Positions 24,329-32,901 of a DNA stretch of 64,000 nt are shown piece by piece (positions within the stretch are counted from its first letter, which is position 1; the number at the start of each line of letters is the position of its first letter). Origin of the DNA: CAZHEV01 sp964531335 [NCBI: uncultured bacterium] (GTDB taxonomy: Bacteria; Eisenbacteria; RBG-16-71-46; CAZHEV01); NCBI GenBank assembly GCA_964531335.1, contig CAZHEV010000011.1, forward strand, positions 17,596 to 81,595, given 5' to 3'. A program made the translations under genes and the position numbers. The notes beneath the pieces were generated by a model. The model was given only the letters and a program-made list of their open reading frames with translations, did no database searches and was not told the DNA's origin.

Positions 24329-24949
24329 CTATCGAGCGCCTATCGCCTCGGCCATTCCCCGCTCCGCCCTGGCCACGGCCTCTTCCAGAGCCAGGGCCAG
24401 AGCCTCGACCACGGCATCGGGCTCCTTCTCCTCGGCCATTTTCTCGACGTCTATCTTGGAAGACCACAGCGTCCGGCCGCTCGCCGTGTCCACAAGCTCC
24501 ATGAAAAGCCTCACGTGGCCGAACCACCCCTCCTCCCTGTCAACCTCCTCGAACGCCAGAACGGCGCCCCTGACCACGAAGTCGGCGTGCTCCCAGGTAT
24601 AGGGGAAGCTGTCCACGCTGCCGAAGATCCCCGACTGCGCGAGGTGCCCGGCGACCCTGGAGGTGATCATTCTGTCGGCCGGCTCGGCCCAGCGATGGAA
24701 ATCCCAGAACCCCACCTCCCGCTTCGAGGGGCGGTACACTATCCTCTGTCCCGAGTAAGGCTCCGGCACCGCCAGCCGCTCGACGCGCACGGCCGGCCTG
24801 GTGGTGTCCGCTCCGGCGGCGGCGGTCGAGATCTCGTCGCCGAGCTTGTAGTAACGCACGTTTGGATTAGAGGCGCAGCTCTGCATCCCGACGAGCGCCA
24901 CGGCGGCGGCGACCGCTCCGATCAGCTTGGGAAACCTGCAAACTGTCAT
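24329..24949 (-). CDS. ABC transport auxiliary lipoprotein (PqiC/DUF330-like)
   Basis: A 206-residue lipoprotein with signal peptide and lipobox (GMQSC). The mature start RYYKLGD and the blocks VRVERLAVPEPYSGQRIVYRPS and WAEPADRMITSRVAGHLA match the PqiC/LetC-type auxiliary family found with MCE lipid transporters. It would sit in the periplasm on a membrane and help the MlaD protein bridge the envelope. ATG 24949 has GGGGGTG about 6 nt upstream; the TTG just before it is not needed. It is last in the Mla gene set, 25 bp after mlaD. Confidence 0.85.
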   Translation of the reverse strand: MTVCRFPKLIGAVAAAVALVGMQSCASNPNVRYYKLGDEISTAAAGADTTRPAVRVERLAVPEPYSGQRIVYRPSKREVGFWDFHRWAEPADRMITSRVAGHLAQSGIFGSVDSFPYTWEHADFVVRGAVLAFEEVDREEGWFGHVRLFMELVDTASGRTLWSSKIDVEKMAEEKEPDAVVEALALALEEAVARAERGMAEAIGAR

Positions 24950-24974
24950 CAAGCACCCCCGGCCTGCGGTTTCT

Positions 24975-25922
24975 CTATTCCTCGAGAGCTCTGGGGCCGA
25001 CGGCCGCGCCCCTGAGAAGAAGGGAAGGCCTGGCCCGTATGCTCTGGCTGAACTCGCTGAGATTCCTGGAAATCTCTCTGAGATCGGCGAGAGTCTGGTC
25101 CACGGCGTACTGGTTGTCTCCGACCAGAGTGTTCAAGCGCAGGGACAGCTCCCTGCTGTTTCTGATGAGCTCGTCTATCTCGCGGATCGTCCGCTCGTCA
25201 CCCAGATAGGCCAACATCGGCTGGGCGCTCTCGGAGATCTCGTTGAGGTTCTCTATAGCCAGCGCGAACTCCTCCTTGTTCTCCTCAAGCATGACGTGGA
25301 TCTCGTCCGAAGTCTGCTTCATGCTGGCCGCCAGCTCGCGCGTCTCCACCAGCAACTCGCTCACCGCGCCCGAGTTCTCCTGGAGCAGAGTGGACACGTC
25401 GTGGAGCACGTTTTCTATTCGTTCCCTGTTGTCCTCGCTTGTGATTTCGAGCAGGTTGTCTATCAGTACCTCGGCCTTTATGATCGCCGACTCCGCGGTG
25501 CCGGAGATGCTGGCCAGGAATGACTCCGTGCCGGTGATGGTGCTGCCCGGAGGCAGATCCGGGGCGTCGGCGCTCCCCGGCATGAGATCGATATATCGAA
25601 GCCCGGTTATGCCGACCGTCCCGATCGTGGCCTCGGTATTCTGCCTTATCGGCGTGGCCTTGTCGACGGATATTGTGACCTCCACGGTGGTGATGTCGTC
25701 GCCGGGGATGTGCAGCCTCTGGACGGTCCCCACCTTGACGCCCTTGATGCGGACGGGGGAGCCCTTGTCCAGGCCGGCCACGGACTCCTCGAACCTGATG
25801 TGATAGACTTTCGACGGTTGCCATATCCTCAGCCCTCCCAGTATGGTGAGGAAGCCGATCAGGATGGCCATGGCCGTCGCCACGAATATGCCCACCTTGA
25901 TGTCTCTGGAGGTCCTTCTCAT
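24975..25922 (-). CDS. mlaD: MCE-domain lipid transport protein (MlaD)
   Basis: A 315-residue inner-membrane-anchored MCE protein. One N-terminal transmembrane helix (VGIFVATAMAILIGFLTILG) is followed by an MCE domain (about residues 38-117, VAGLDKGSPVRIKGVKVGTV and ITGLRYIDLMPG), which forms the hexameric ring that passes phospholipids. A long alpha-helical, coiled-coil tail (about 145-300) is much longer than in E. coli MlaD and fits the needle-type or longer MCE proteins. GGGGG lies 8 nt before the ATG. Gene order MlaE-F-D-lipoprotein is typical outside Proteobacteria; MlaC and MlaB as separate genes are absent. Confidence 0.92.
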   Translation of the reverse strand: MRRTSRDIKVGIFVATAMAILIGFLTILGGLRIWQPSKVYHIRFEESVAGLDKGSPVRIKGVKVGTVQRLHIPGDDITTVEVTISVDKATPIRQNTEATIGTVGITGLRYIDLMPGSADAPDLPPGSTITGTESFLASISGTAESAIIKAEVLIDNLLEITSEDNRERIENVLHDVSTLLQENSGAVSELLVETRELAASMKQTSDEIHVMLEENKEEFALAIENLNEISESAQPMLAYLGDERTIREIDELIRNSRELSLRLNTLVGDNQYAVDQTLADLREISRNLSEFSQSIRARPSLLLRGAAVGPRALEE

Positions 25923-25940
25923 ATCTATTCCCCCTCGTAT

Positions 25941-26756
25941 CTAGTCTTTGTGATCCTGGTCGCCGACCTCTTCCTCGACTTCCTCGATAGCCCGCATCAA
26001 CAGCTCGCTCGCCCCCCCCTCCTCGAACTTCGCGTCCAGGAATCTCCTGACGCGAGGCTCCCGGGAGCTCTCGATCTCATCTAGGGAGCCGTAGGCGATC
26101 ACCTCTCCGGCGTCCAGCAGGGTCACCCGGTCGGCTATGGCTCTCATGCTCTCCAGCTCGTGCGTCACCACGACGGCCGTCATGTCCAGGGCCTTCCTGA
26201 GCCGGAGTATAAGCCTGTCCAGCCCGGCCGCGGTGACAGGGTCCAGCCCGGCCGTCGGCTCGTCGAACAGGAGCAGCTCCGGATCGAGGGCGAGGGCGCG
26301 CGCCAGGCCCGCCCTTTTGCGCATTCCGCCGCTGAGCTCGGATGGCATCAGGTCCTCGCATCCGCCCAGTCCCACCAGGGAGAGCTTTATGCCGACAACC
26401 AGCTCTATCGTCGTCTCGTCCAGCCGCGTGTGCTCCCTTATGGGCAGCGCTATGTTGTCGCCCACCGTCATGGAGCCCAGGAGAGCGCCCCCCTGAAAGA
26501 GCATGCCCATCCTCTTCAGCGTTTCCCGGTACTCGTCCTCGGTCATCTCGTCCAGCCTCCTGCCGAACAGGCTTACCGTACCGGAAATCGGCTCCAAGAG
26601 GCCAACCATGTGCTTGAGCAGCGTGCTCTTGCCACAGCCGCTGGGCCCGAGTATTACGAAGATCTCGTTGGGAAGGACCTCGAGGCTCACCCCGTGGAGC
26701 ACCCGCTTGTCCTCGTATTGAGAGTAGAGATCCTTTACCTCTATCAATGGTTCCAT
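25941..26756 (-). CDS. mlaF: Mla lipid transporter ATPase (MlaF)
   Basis: A 271-residue ABC ATPase that powers the MCE lipid transporter. Walker A GPSGCGKSTLL (about residue 36), signature LSGGMRKR (the MlaF-type LSGGM variant) and Walker B LLLFDEPTAGLDP with the catalytic Glu are intact, followed by the H-loop THE. The last 40 residues after VIAYGSLDEIE form the family's C-terminal extension. It lies 59 bp after mlaE and 18 bp before mlaD. Confidence 0.93.
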   Translation of the reverse strand: MEPLIEVKDLYSQYEDKRVLHGVSLEVLPNEIFVILGPSGCGKSTLLKHMVGLLEPISGTVSLFGRRLDEMTEDEYRETLKRMGMLFQGGALLGSMTVGDNIALPIREHTRLDETTIELVVGIKLSLVGLGGCEDLMPSELSGGMRKRAGLARALALDPELLLFDEPTAGLDPVTAAGLDRLILRLRKALDMTAVVVTHELESMRAIADRVTLLDAGEVIAYGSLDEIESSREPRVRRFLDAKFEEGGASELLMRAIEEVEEEVGDQDHKD

Positions 26757-26815
26757 GATTTCGTCCCGCCGCTATCCGCCATCCCGCCGAGGGGACCGCG
26801 CGCCGGCGCCCGCGC

Positions 26816-27922
26816 TTACCCCAGGCTGTAGAACAGCCAGGTGAAGATCGAGTCGGCTATTACAATGAGGAAGATGCCGGCCACGACCGAGGAGGTGGTG
26901 TTCCTGCCCACGCCCTCGGGGCCGCCCTTGACCGAAAAGCCCATGTGGCTTCCGACCTGGCCTATTATCATCGCGAAGACAAAGCTCTTCACCACCCCCG
27001 ACATGACGTCCGAAAGGAGCAGCGCGTTTATCGTCTGGTCTATGTACGCCGCGTAACCTATCTGCAGGCCGATCATCGCGAAGATGAACCCGCCGAAGAT
27101 CCCCACGACCACGGAGAACAGCGTCAGGCAGGGAACCATGAGTCCGAGCGCCATCAGCTTGGGGGCGACGAGGAAGCGGACGGGGTTGAAGCCCATCGCC
27201 TGGAGGGCGTCGATCTCCTCGGTGACCTTCATCGTACCGATCTCCGCGGCTATGGAGGACCCGCTCCTTCCCGCCACGATCACCGCCGTCATCAGGGGGG
27301 CGATCTCCCTGGTCAACGCCACCCCCACCAGGTCGGCCACGAAGATAGACGCGCCGAACATGCGGAGCTGGTAGTCGGCCTGCATGGCCATGATCAGGCC
27401 CATCAGGAAAGAGACCAGCGCCACTATGGGAAGCGCGTTGACCCCTATGTGCGACGCCTGATCGAGCGCGTTCTGGAACCTGAAGCCCCCCCCGGTGAAA
27501 GGCGCCATGAAGGTCCAGTAGATCGAGGACACCGCGAGATGGTGGAAGTCTCCGGCCGTTCTCACGGCGCCCACCACCGAGGCGCCCAGCCGCTCGACGG
27601 CCGAGGGCCTTTTCTCGATGCGCTCCTCCAGCTCGCCGGCCTTTCCCTGGATGACCTCGAAGACCTGCCGGATGGCGGCCGATACGCCCCTGATTCTCAA
27701 CTCGCCGCCGTATGACTCGAAGATCTTGAGCCCGTGCATGATCACGGCCACTCCCGTGCTGTCCATCCTGGTCACATCGGTGACATCGAGAACCACCCTG
27801 GAGGGCCGTAGCTTGGAGGTATCCCTGAAGGCCTTCACCAGGCGCGGGGAGCTCTCTCTGTCGATAACTCCCCGTACCGATATGACGACTTCCTTGTTGG
27901 AGGGCCGAACGTCAATGTCCAT
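26816..27922 (-). CDS. mlaE: Mla permease MlaE with fused N-terminal STAS domain
   Basis: A 368-residue permease. Residues 1-95 are a STAS domain with the anti-sigma-antagonist-like DSTG (S55), which is the separate protein MlaB in E. coli. Here it is fused to the MlaE permease (about 110-368) with five or six membrane helices and the conserved ALTREIAPLMTAVIVAGRSGSSIAAEIGTM core, shown here in part: TREIAPLMTAVIVAGR. The fusion explains why no separate MlaB is needed. GGTGG lies 4 nt before ATG 27922. It follows apbE by 46 bp, so iron uptake and lipid transport genes may share a transcript. Confidence 0.92.
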   Translation of the reverse strand: MDIDVRPSNKEVVISVRGVIDRESSPRLVKAFRDTSKLRPSRVVLDVTDVTRMDSTGVAVIMHGLKIFESYGGELRIRGVSAAIRQVFEVIQGKAGELEERIEKRPSAVERLGASVVGAVRTAGDFHHLAVSSIYWTFMAPFTGGGFRFQNALDQASHIGVNALPIVALVSFLMGLIMAMQADYQLRMFGASIFVADLVGVALTREIAPLMTAVIVAGRSGSSIAAEIGTMKVTEEIDALQAMGFNPVRFLVAPKLMALGLMVPCLTLFSVVVGIFGGFIFAMIGLQIGYAAYIDQTINALLLSDVMSGVVKSFVFAMIIGQVGSHMGFSVKGGPEGVGRNTTSSVVAGIFLIVIADSIFTWLFYSLG

Positions 27923-27968
27923 GCGACCACCGGAGTATTAATAGTCGGGCTACTGTTCCATCACACGA

Positions 27969-29054
27969 TTATTTGACGGCCGCGGGGGGAGATGTCAACA
28001 ACCTTGCCTCGCCTTTCGGCTCCATCCTGCCCGCAAGCCCCGAGGAAACGGATAGATGGAGGACACCTGAAGCGCCGCCCGGCGCCTCCACGATCGCCGC
28101 CTCCACTCCCGGAAGGGACTCCACCAGATCCATGCCCTCGGCCGCCCCCAGGACGACCAGCGCGGTCGAGAGCGCGTCGGCGCCGGTGGCCGAAGGGGCT
28201 ATCACCGTTACCGAACTCAGCTCCGCCGCCGGCCGGCCGGTCCGCGGGTCGAGTATATGCGGGTAGCGTACACCATCCGACACGAAAAATCTCTCGTAGT
28301 CGCCGGAGGTGGAGACGGCGACCTCGCTCGCCTCGAACGCCGCTATCACCTCGCCGGGCGATCTCGGGTGCGCTATGCCGGCCTTCCAGGGCTCGCCTTC
28401 CGAGGCCTCTCCCATGAAGAGAAGGTTGCCGCCGGAGTTCAACACGGCGTGGGACACTCCCCCGGACCTCAACGCCCGCGCCGCCTCGTCCAGCGCGAAG
28501 CCCTTGCCGATGCCTCCGAGATCCACCTTCTGGCCCCGGCGCCTCAACCTCGCGGAAGAACCCTCCGGGTCCAGGTCCAGTCCGGAGGAGCCCACCAGGT
28601 CGAGCGCGGCGGCCAGCTCGCCGGAGCCCGGCACCTTTGGCTCGCCCCCCCTGAAGCCCCAGAGCTCCAGAAGCGGTCCCACGGTGACGTCGAAGGCGCC
28701 GCCGGTAAGTTCCCAGTAATACAGGGAGGAGTCGAGCACGGCGACGACGAGAGGGTCGACGCCGACGTGGCCGCCCCCCGCGCCTCCGTTTATGTGCGAG
28801 ATATCGCTTTCGGGAAGGTAAGTGCTGAGGAGAGAGTCCAAATGGGCGATGGTCCCGAAAGCCTCCTCGACCGCCCGGGCCGCCGCGGCGCTGTCCACGC
28901 CGGCCGTGAGCCTCACCGCGATCTCGAAAGATGTCCCCATGGAGAAGATGCGCCCGGAGTAGCGATCCCCCGGCCCGTCCCGGTCACAACCGCCCGCCGG
29001 CGCCGTCGACAGCAGCGCCGTCAGGAGAACGGCAAGAGGGCGGGCGAACCTCAT
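27969..29054 (-). CDS. apbE: FAD:protein FMN transferase
   Basis: A 361-residue lipoprotein (lipobox APAGGC) that attaches FMN covalently to Thr or Ser of flavoproteins such as RNF/NQR subunits. Family motifs: MGTSFEIAV, YLPESDISHIN, GAFDVTVGPLLELWGF, VDLGGIGKGFALD, NSGGNLLFMG, ILDPRTGRPA and the metal-site ATGADALSTALVVLG. The ATG overlaps the upstream stop (ATGA) and has GGAGG 6 nt upstream. No RNF or NQR gene is in the window, so the target lies elsewhere. The link to ferrous-iron genes recurs in other bacteria with FeoB. Confidence 0.92.
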   Translation of the reverse strand: MRFARPLAVLLTALLSTAPAGGCDRDGPGDRYSGRIFSMGTSFEIAVRLTAGVDSAAAARAVEEAFGTIAHLDSLLSTYLPESDISHINGGAGGGHVGVDPLVVAVLDSSLYYWELTGGAFDVTVGPLLELWGFRGGEPKVPGSGELAAALDLVGSSGLDLDPEGSSARLRRRGQKVDLGGIGKGFALDEAARALRSGGVSHAVLNSGGNLLFMGEASEGEPWKAGIAHPRSPGEVIAAFEASEVAVSTSGDYERFFVSDGVRYPHILDPRTGRPAAELSSVTVIAPSATGADALSTALVVLGAAEGMDLVESLPGVEAAIVEAPGGASGVLHLSVSSGLAGRMEPKGEARLLTSPPAAVK

Positions 29055-29728
29055 CGGCCGCCTCCGCGTTCTTCATCGGCGCTCAGGTCTTTCACGTAGA
29101 TCTCGCGGCTGATCTCAGGGTCCAGGGCAAGTGTCGTCTCCTCTACCTCCACCACGAACGACGGCCTTTTCTGGTGTAGCCTGAGTATGCATCCGGGGAC
29201 AACTCCCAGGGATGAGAGCCTGTCCAGCCGGGCGTGGGACCGGGGGTTCACATAGACTATCCGCGCTCTCGCGCCCAGGGCCAGATCGGCAAGGGGAAAC
29301 ACCAGCGGCTTGACGGTGGACGAGTACAGGTCGCAGCACCTGCCTCTCGGGATCGGCTTTCCGTGCGGGCACTTGGGCGGGTGACCCAGGAAGGTGCATA
29401 CACGGTCGGTGACGTCTCTGTCCAACATGTGCTCGAAGCGGCAGGCGGTCGCCTCCGTCTTGGTCTCGCCGACCTCGAGCACCTCACCGAGCAACACCTC
29501 GGCGAGCCTGTGCCTTCGGATCACCTGGGAGGCGAGATCGTGACCGGCCGGAAGAAACTCGACCTCGTCTCCTCTCACCACCACGAGCCTTCGGCGCTCG
29601 AGCTCATGAAGGACGCCCTCGGGGTCGGGGTCATCCAGCTTCGCGAGCAGATCGGATCTCCCGGCCGGGCCGGTCTCCTTCTCGGTCCAGACCAGCTCGA
29701 GCATCTCCTCGATGCGATCCTCTTCCAT
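29051..29728 (-). CDS. DtxR-family metalloregulator with FeoA domain
   Basis: A 225-residue fusion of an iron/manganese-dependent DtxR repressor and a FeoA (SH3-like) domain. The N-terminal winged helix is followed by the dimerisation/metal block VIRRHRLAEVLL and TEATACRFEHML, whose His, Glu and Cys positions match DtxR metal ligands, and by LGHPPKCPHGKPIP. A CC pair in GRCCDLY is extra. The FeoA part (about 145-215) ends the protein. It lacks an obvious long N-terminal recognition helix, so DNA binding is less certain. GGAGG lies 7 nt before the ATG. It sits between the small Cys-rich gene and apbE in the feo operon. Confidence 0.85.
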   Translation of the reverse strand: MEEDRIEEMLELVWTEKETGPAGRSDLLAKLDDPDPEGVLHELERRRLVVVRGDEVEFLPAGHDLASQVIRRHRLAEVLLGEVLEVGETKTEATACRFEHMLDRDVTDRVCTFLGHPPKCPHGKPIPRGRCCDLYSSTVKPLVFPLADLALGARARIVYVNPRSHARLDRLSSLGVVPGCILRLHQKRPSFVVEVEETTLALDPEISREIYVKDLSADEERGGGR

Positions 29729-29761
29729 CCATGGCCTCCGTAGCCGGCGAGTCTCTAAGTC

Positions 29762-29965
29762 CTAGGACCGCCGCAGAATCCGTCTGAGCCACTTGACGGT
29801 CTTCGACTCTCGTATCAGCCGGTAGCCGCAGCTCGGACAGCACGCCACCCGGCAGCCCTCGGCGAAAGGGCAGCCCGTGTGGCATTGCACGTCTTTTTCG
29901 CTGAACACATGCCCGCAGAGTGGGCATCGCAGCTCTTCTTCGGAATCGGTCGTCTCGTCCGTCAT
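29762..29965 (-). CDS. small Cys-rich (zinc-ribbon-like) protein in feo operon
   Basis: A 67-residue soluble protein with eight Cys: a CPLCG knuckle, then CHTGC, and EGCRVACCPSCGY, followed by a basic tail (VKWLRRILRRS). It probably binds zinc or an Fe-S cluster. Its place directly after feoB recalls FeoC or FeoB-associated Cys-rich proteins, but it has neither FeoC's winged helix nor a membrane span. ATG 29965 has GGGGA about 8 nt upstream; a TTG at 30001 is less likely. Confidence 0.7.
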   Translation of the reverse strand: MTDETTDSEEELRCPLCGHVFSEKDVQCHTGCPFAEGCRVACCPSCGYRLIRESKTVKWLRRILRRS

Positions 29966-30013
29966 TTCATTTTCCCCGGCCGAGGGGTCCGCCCCGCGCA
30001 AGCCCGCTCCTCC

Positions 30014-32176
30014 CTAAAGCGGAACGGACAGAGCCCGGAGCACGAAGTTCAGGGCGCCGCCCACCAGGAACGCAAACGGGAATATGAACGCCACCACGGC
30101 TACAGCCGTCTTGATCCCGCGCTCCTTTATGATCACGAAAAAGTTGGCGATACAGGGCACGAAGAGGGTGATCACAACCAGGCTGACCAAGGTCTGAATC
30201 GCGTCCATCTGTCCTTCCTTCGACAGCGTGTACAATCCCGCGGCGCCGTAGTCCCTCCTCAGGAAGCCGACTATGAATGCCTCGGTCGCGCCGACCGGCA
30301 GATTCAAGAGGCCTGCCACGACGGGGGCGACCGCCCTTTCCAGCGAAGACATGATCGCCAGCCTGTCCATGGTGAAAAGCACAAGCGTGCCCAGTATGAA
30401 AAGCGGCACCGCCTCCTTCAGGTACCATTCCATACGGGCGAGCGTCTTGAAGACGATGTTCTCGGGTCGCGGCAGCCGCAACGGGGGCAGCTCCATGATG
30501 AAATCGGAGCCCTTGCCCGGCAGCGCCCTCGCCGCCAAGAATCCCACAAGGGCCATCACCCCCACTATCACGAACCCCCATATCAGCCCGGCCAGCACGG
30601 ATATGGAGGCGAGCATGCCTATTATCACGCCGAGCTGCGCCGAGCACGGCACCCCCAGCGCGAGCAGCAACGTCACTATCACCCTCTCCTTGCGAGTCTC
30701 CAGTATGCGGGCGGTGAGCGTCGCCATCGTATCGCAGCCCAGGCCCAGCACCATGGGCAGGACGGCCTTGCCGTTGAGGCCCAGAAACTTGAAAGCCCTG
30801 TTGAGCATCACCGCTATGCGGGGCAGGTACCCGGAGTCCTCCAGGAACCCGAACGCCAGGAAGAACGTGCTCACTATCGGCAGCACTATCGCCACCGAGT
30901 ACGTCAGGGCCATGGTCACTATCCCGTAGGGGCCGACCAGCAGATCGTGCACGAATCTCGCGGCCCTCTGAGTGGCCGTGAGATCCCCACCGACGATGTT
31001 GTACGCGGCTTCCACGCCCTGCTCTCCGACGACGTGCTCGTGCGGAAAGGGCAGAACGGCGTCCGCGACCCTCACCGCGACGGGATTCACCACCCCGCCG
31101 AAGAACCGCGTCTCCAGGAGATCCACCAGCACCTGCGCCCCAAGGTATCCCACAAAGGCGAACACGGCGACCAGGGTGAGAGCCATCATGAAGTGGCCCC
31201 ATACGGGATGCGTGGTGGCGGTTTCGAGCGCCGTCCTCACCGTACGGGCCGGCCCGTCCGATTTCGGGTATAAGCGCTCCTGTACCTTTCCCAGCAGCTC
31301 GTCAGCGGCCTTGAGCCGGTCCTCGGTGATTGCGTAAGCGACCGACGCCGGAAGCGCGGCGCGCAGGCGGCGGCGCACCTCGTGCACCCTATCGACGGTC
31401 TCCGGCGACAGATGGTCGTCGACCCAGTGCGTCATGCTCTCATCGCCGGCCAGCAACATGAGGGAGATCGATCTCGAAGAAGCGTTGTTGTCGGGAATAA
31501 GCGGCTCGAGATCGCTCAACGCGCTCTCTATCTCCGGCCTGTAGCGCACGCGCGCCCTGGACTTCTTCTGCTCCGGGATGGTCCTGGTGAGCCGCCGCAT
31601 TCCCCGCCGCTGGGTCGCGACCGTAGGGACGACCTCGACGCCCAGAGCCTTTCCCAGCGCCTCGTCGTCTATCTTGATCCCGCGGCTCGCCGCCTCATCG
31701 CTCATGTTGAGAGCGACGACGAAGGGAAGGCCCATTTCGGAAAGCTGAAGGGACATCAGAAGGCCGCGCCGGAGGTTCTTCGCGTCAACCACCTGGACGA
31801 CACCCTTTAGCCCGGACTCCATCAGTATGTCCCTGGCTACCAGCTCGTCCTCAGACATGGGCAGCAGGTTGTTGGCCCCCGGGGTATCGACGACCTCGCA
31901 CCGCCCGTCCCTTTCGAAGGAGGCCTCGCCCTTGGACACCTCGACCGTCGTTCCGGGATAGTTCGATACCGTTACGTACTTGCCGGTCAGAACGCCGAAG
32001 ATCACACTCTTGCCGACGTTCGGGTTGCCCACGAGCACGTATCTGTCTCTGCCTGCTCCCTTGCATCGCCTGCGGCGCCCGAAACCCCGGCCCCCGCGCC
32101 CGCGCATGCGGCGCCTACCGCGGCCTCCCCCTCTTCCTTCGCCTTCCGTGTCCGAGCTCCAATCCCCTGTTCCCAT
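30014..32176 (-). CDS. feoB: ferrous iron transport protein B
   Basis: A 720-residue GTPase-coupled Fe(II) permease of the inner membrane. The G domain shows G1 GNPNVGKS (50-57), G2 in YPGTTVE, G3 DTPGANN and G4 NMSD. The membrane part carries two Gate motifs with the conserved Cys (ALGVPCSAQL and TLFVPCIANF). An N-terminal tail of 45 residues rich in Gly/Arg (GRRRMRGRGGRGFGRRRRCKG) precedes the G domain and is not part of the core fold. The ATG at 32176 has GAGG close upstream. FeoA is not a separate gene; its domain is fused to the DtxR-type regulator two genes on. Confidence 0.95.
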   Translation of the reverse strand: MGTGDWSSDTEGEGRGGGRGRRRMRGRGGRGFGRRRRCKGAGRDRYVLVGNPNVGKSVIFGVLTGKYVTVSNYPGTTVEVSKGEASFERDGRCEVVDTPGANNLLPMSEDELVARDILMESGLKGVVQVVDAKNLRRGLLMSLQLSEMGLPFVVALNMSDEAASRGIKIDDEALGKALGVEVVPTVATQRRGMRRLTRTIPEQKKSRARVRYRPEIESALSDLEPLIPDNNASSRSISLMLLAGDESMTHWVDDHLSPETVDRVHEVRRRLRAALPASVAYAITEDRLKAADELLGKVQERLYPKSDGPARTVRTALETATTHPVWGHFMMALTLVAVFAFVGYLGAQVLVDLLETRFFGGVVNPVAVRVADAVLPFPHEHVVGEQGVEAAYNIVGGDLTATQRAARFVHDLLVGPYGIVTMALTYSVAIVLPIVSTFFLAFGFLEDSGYLPRIAVMLNRAFKFLGLNGKAVLPMVLGLGCDTMATLTARILETRKERVIVTLLLALGVPCSAQLGVIIGMLASISVLAGLIWGFVIVGVMALVGFLAARALPGKGSDFIMELPPLRLPRPENIVFKTLARMEWYLKEAVPLFILGTLVLFTMDRLAIMSSLERAVAPVVAGLLNLPVGATEAFIVGFLRRDYGAAGLYTLSKEGQMDAIQTLVSLVVITLFVPCIANFFVIIKERGIKTAVAVVAFIFPFAFLVGGALNFVLRALSVPL

Positions 32177-32208
32177 GTCCTCACCGCTACGGATTCATTT
32201 AAGCGCAT

Positions 32209-32673
32209 CTATGATTTATCTTGCGCCGTGTCCTCGCACGCCCCGCTGCAACGCTCGCACAATCCGTATATCACAAGCGTGTGCCCCGCCGGGCTGAATC
32301 TCACGCCCTTGCAGATCTCCTGCTGCAGGCCTTCTATCTTCCCGCTGAAAAACTCGATGACCTGACCGCATCTCTCGCAGACCAGATGATCGTGATGCTT
32401 GCCGATCCGGGCCAGCTCGAAGCGGAAGTGCTCCTCGTCGAGCCTGACCTTTTGAACCACCCCGCACTCGACGAGCAGATCGAGCGTGCGGTAAACCGTG
32501 GCCCTCGACACCCTGCCGGGCCCGAGCCCCAGGCGCATATAGAGGTCCTCGGCCGCGAAGTGGCCCCTCGCCTCTACCACGGCATCGAGCACCCTGGCCC
32601 TCTGCGGGGTGAACGGCAGGCCCTTTGACCTCAAGTGCTTGACAAATTGTGACTTATGCCCTTGCGCCGCCAT
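32209..32673 (-). CDS. fur: Fur-family ferric uptake regulator
   Basis: A 154-residue Fur-family repressor. The winged-helix domain (TPQRARVLDAVVEARGHFAAEDLY, recognition helix VSRATVYRTLDLL) is followed by the metal domain: HFRFE, the HHDHLVCERCG block with the structural CxxC, and LCERCSG as the second CxxC. ATG 32673 follows GGGGA by about 8 nt; a longer frame to 32715 would overlap the operator. It heads a nine-gene minus-strand run and lies just downstream of a palindrome that fits its own binding site, so autoregulation by iron is likely. Confidence 0.92.
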   Translation of the reverse strand: MAAQGHKSQFVKHLRSKGLPFTPQRARVLDAVVEARGHFAAEDLYMRLGLGPGRVSRATVYRTLDLLVECGVVQKVRLDEEHFRFELARIGKHHDHLVCERCGQVIEFFSGKIEGLQQEICKGVRFSPAGHTLVIYGLCERCSGACEDTAQDKS

Positions 32674-32698
32674 GCGTCTTCCCCGATCCGGATTGCGA

Positions 32699-32715
32699 TT
32701 GAGATGCAGTCTCAA
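32699..32715. promoter_or_regulatory. Fur-box-like operator
   Basis: TTGAGATGCAGTCTCAA is a perfect 6-5-6 palindrome. Its core TGAGATG-C-AGTCTCA fits the 7-1-7 Fur layout (compare TGAGAATTATTCTCA). It covers the predicted transcription start and lies 26 bp before the fur ATG. Confidence 0.65.
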
Positions 32716-32718
32716 CTA

Positions 32719-32747
32719 ATTGTCGGACATCGGCGCCCAGATGTCAA
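32719..32747 (-). promoter_or_regulatory. promoter of the fur-feoB operon
   Basis: On the minus strand TTGACA (32747-32742) is followed after 17 nt by GACAAT (32724-32719, 4/6). Transcription would begin near 32712, inside the palindromic operator, so bound repressor would block it. Confidence 0.65.
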
Positions 32748-32901
32748 CAGGCTCGATGGGCCCGCGGGCGCGTGGAGCTTGCGCGGACCGCCGGGGCGCA
32801 CCGGCCCGGCAAAGCTGTTAGAATGGGCAGGGACGCGGGCGCGTGGAGTCTGCGCGCCGCCTACTGCGGGCTCTGTTCAGCGGAAAGGAGACCTCGACAG
32901 T

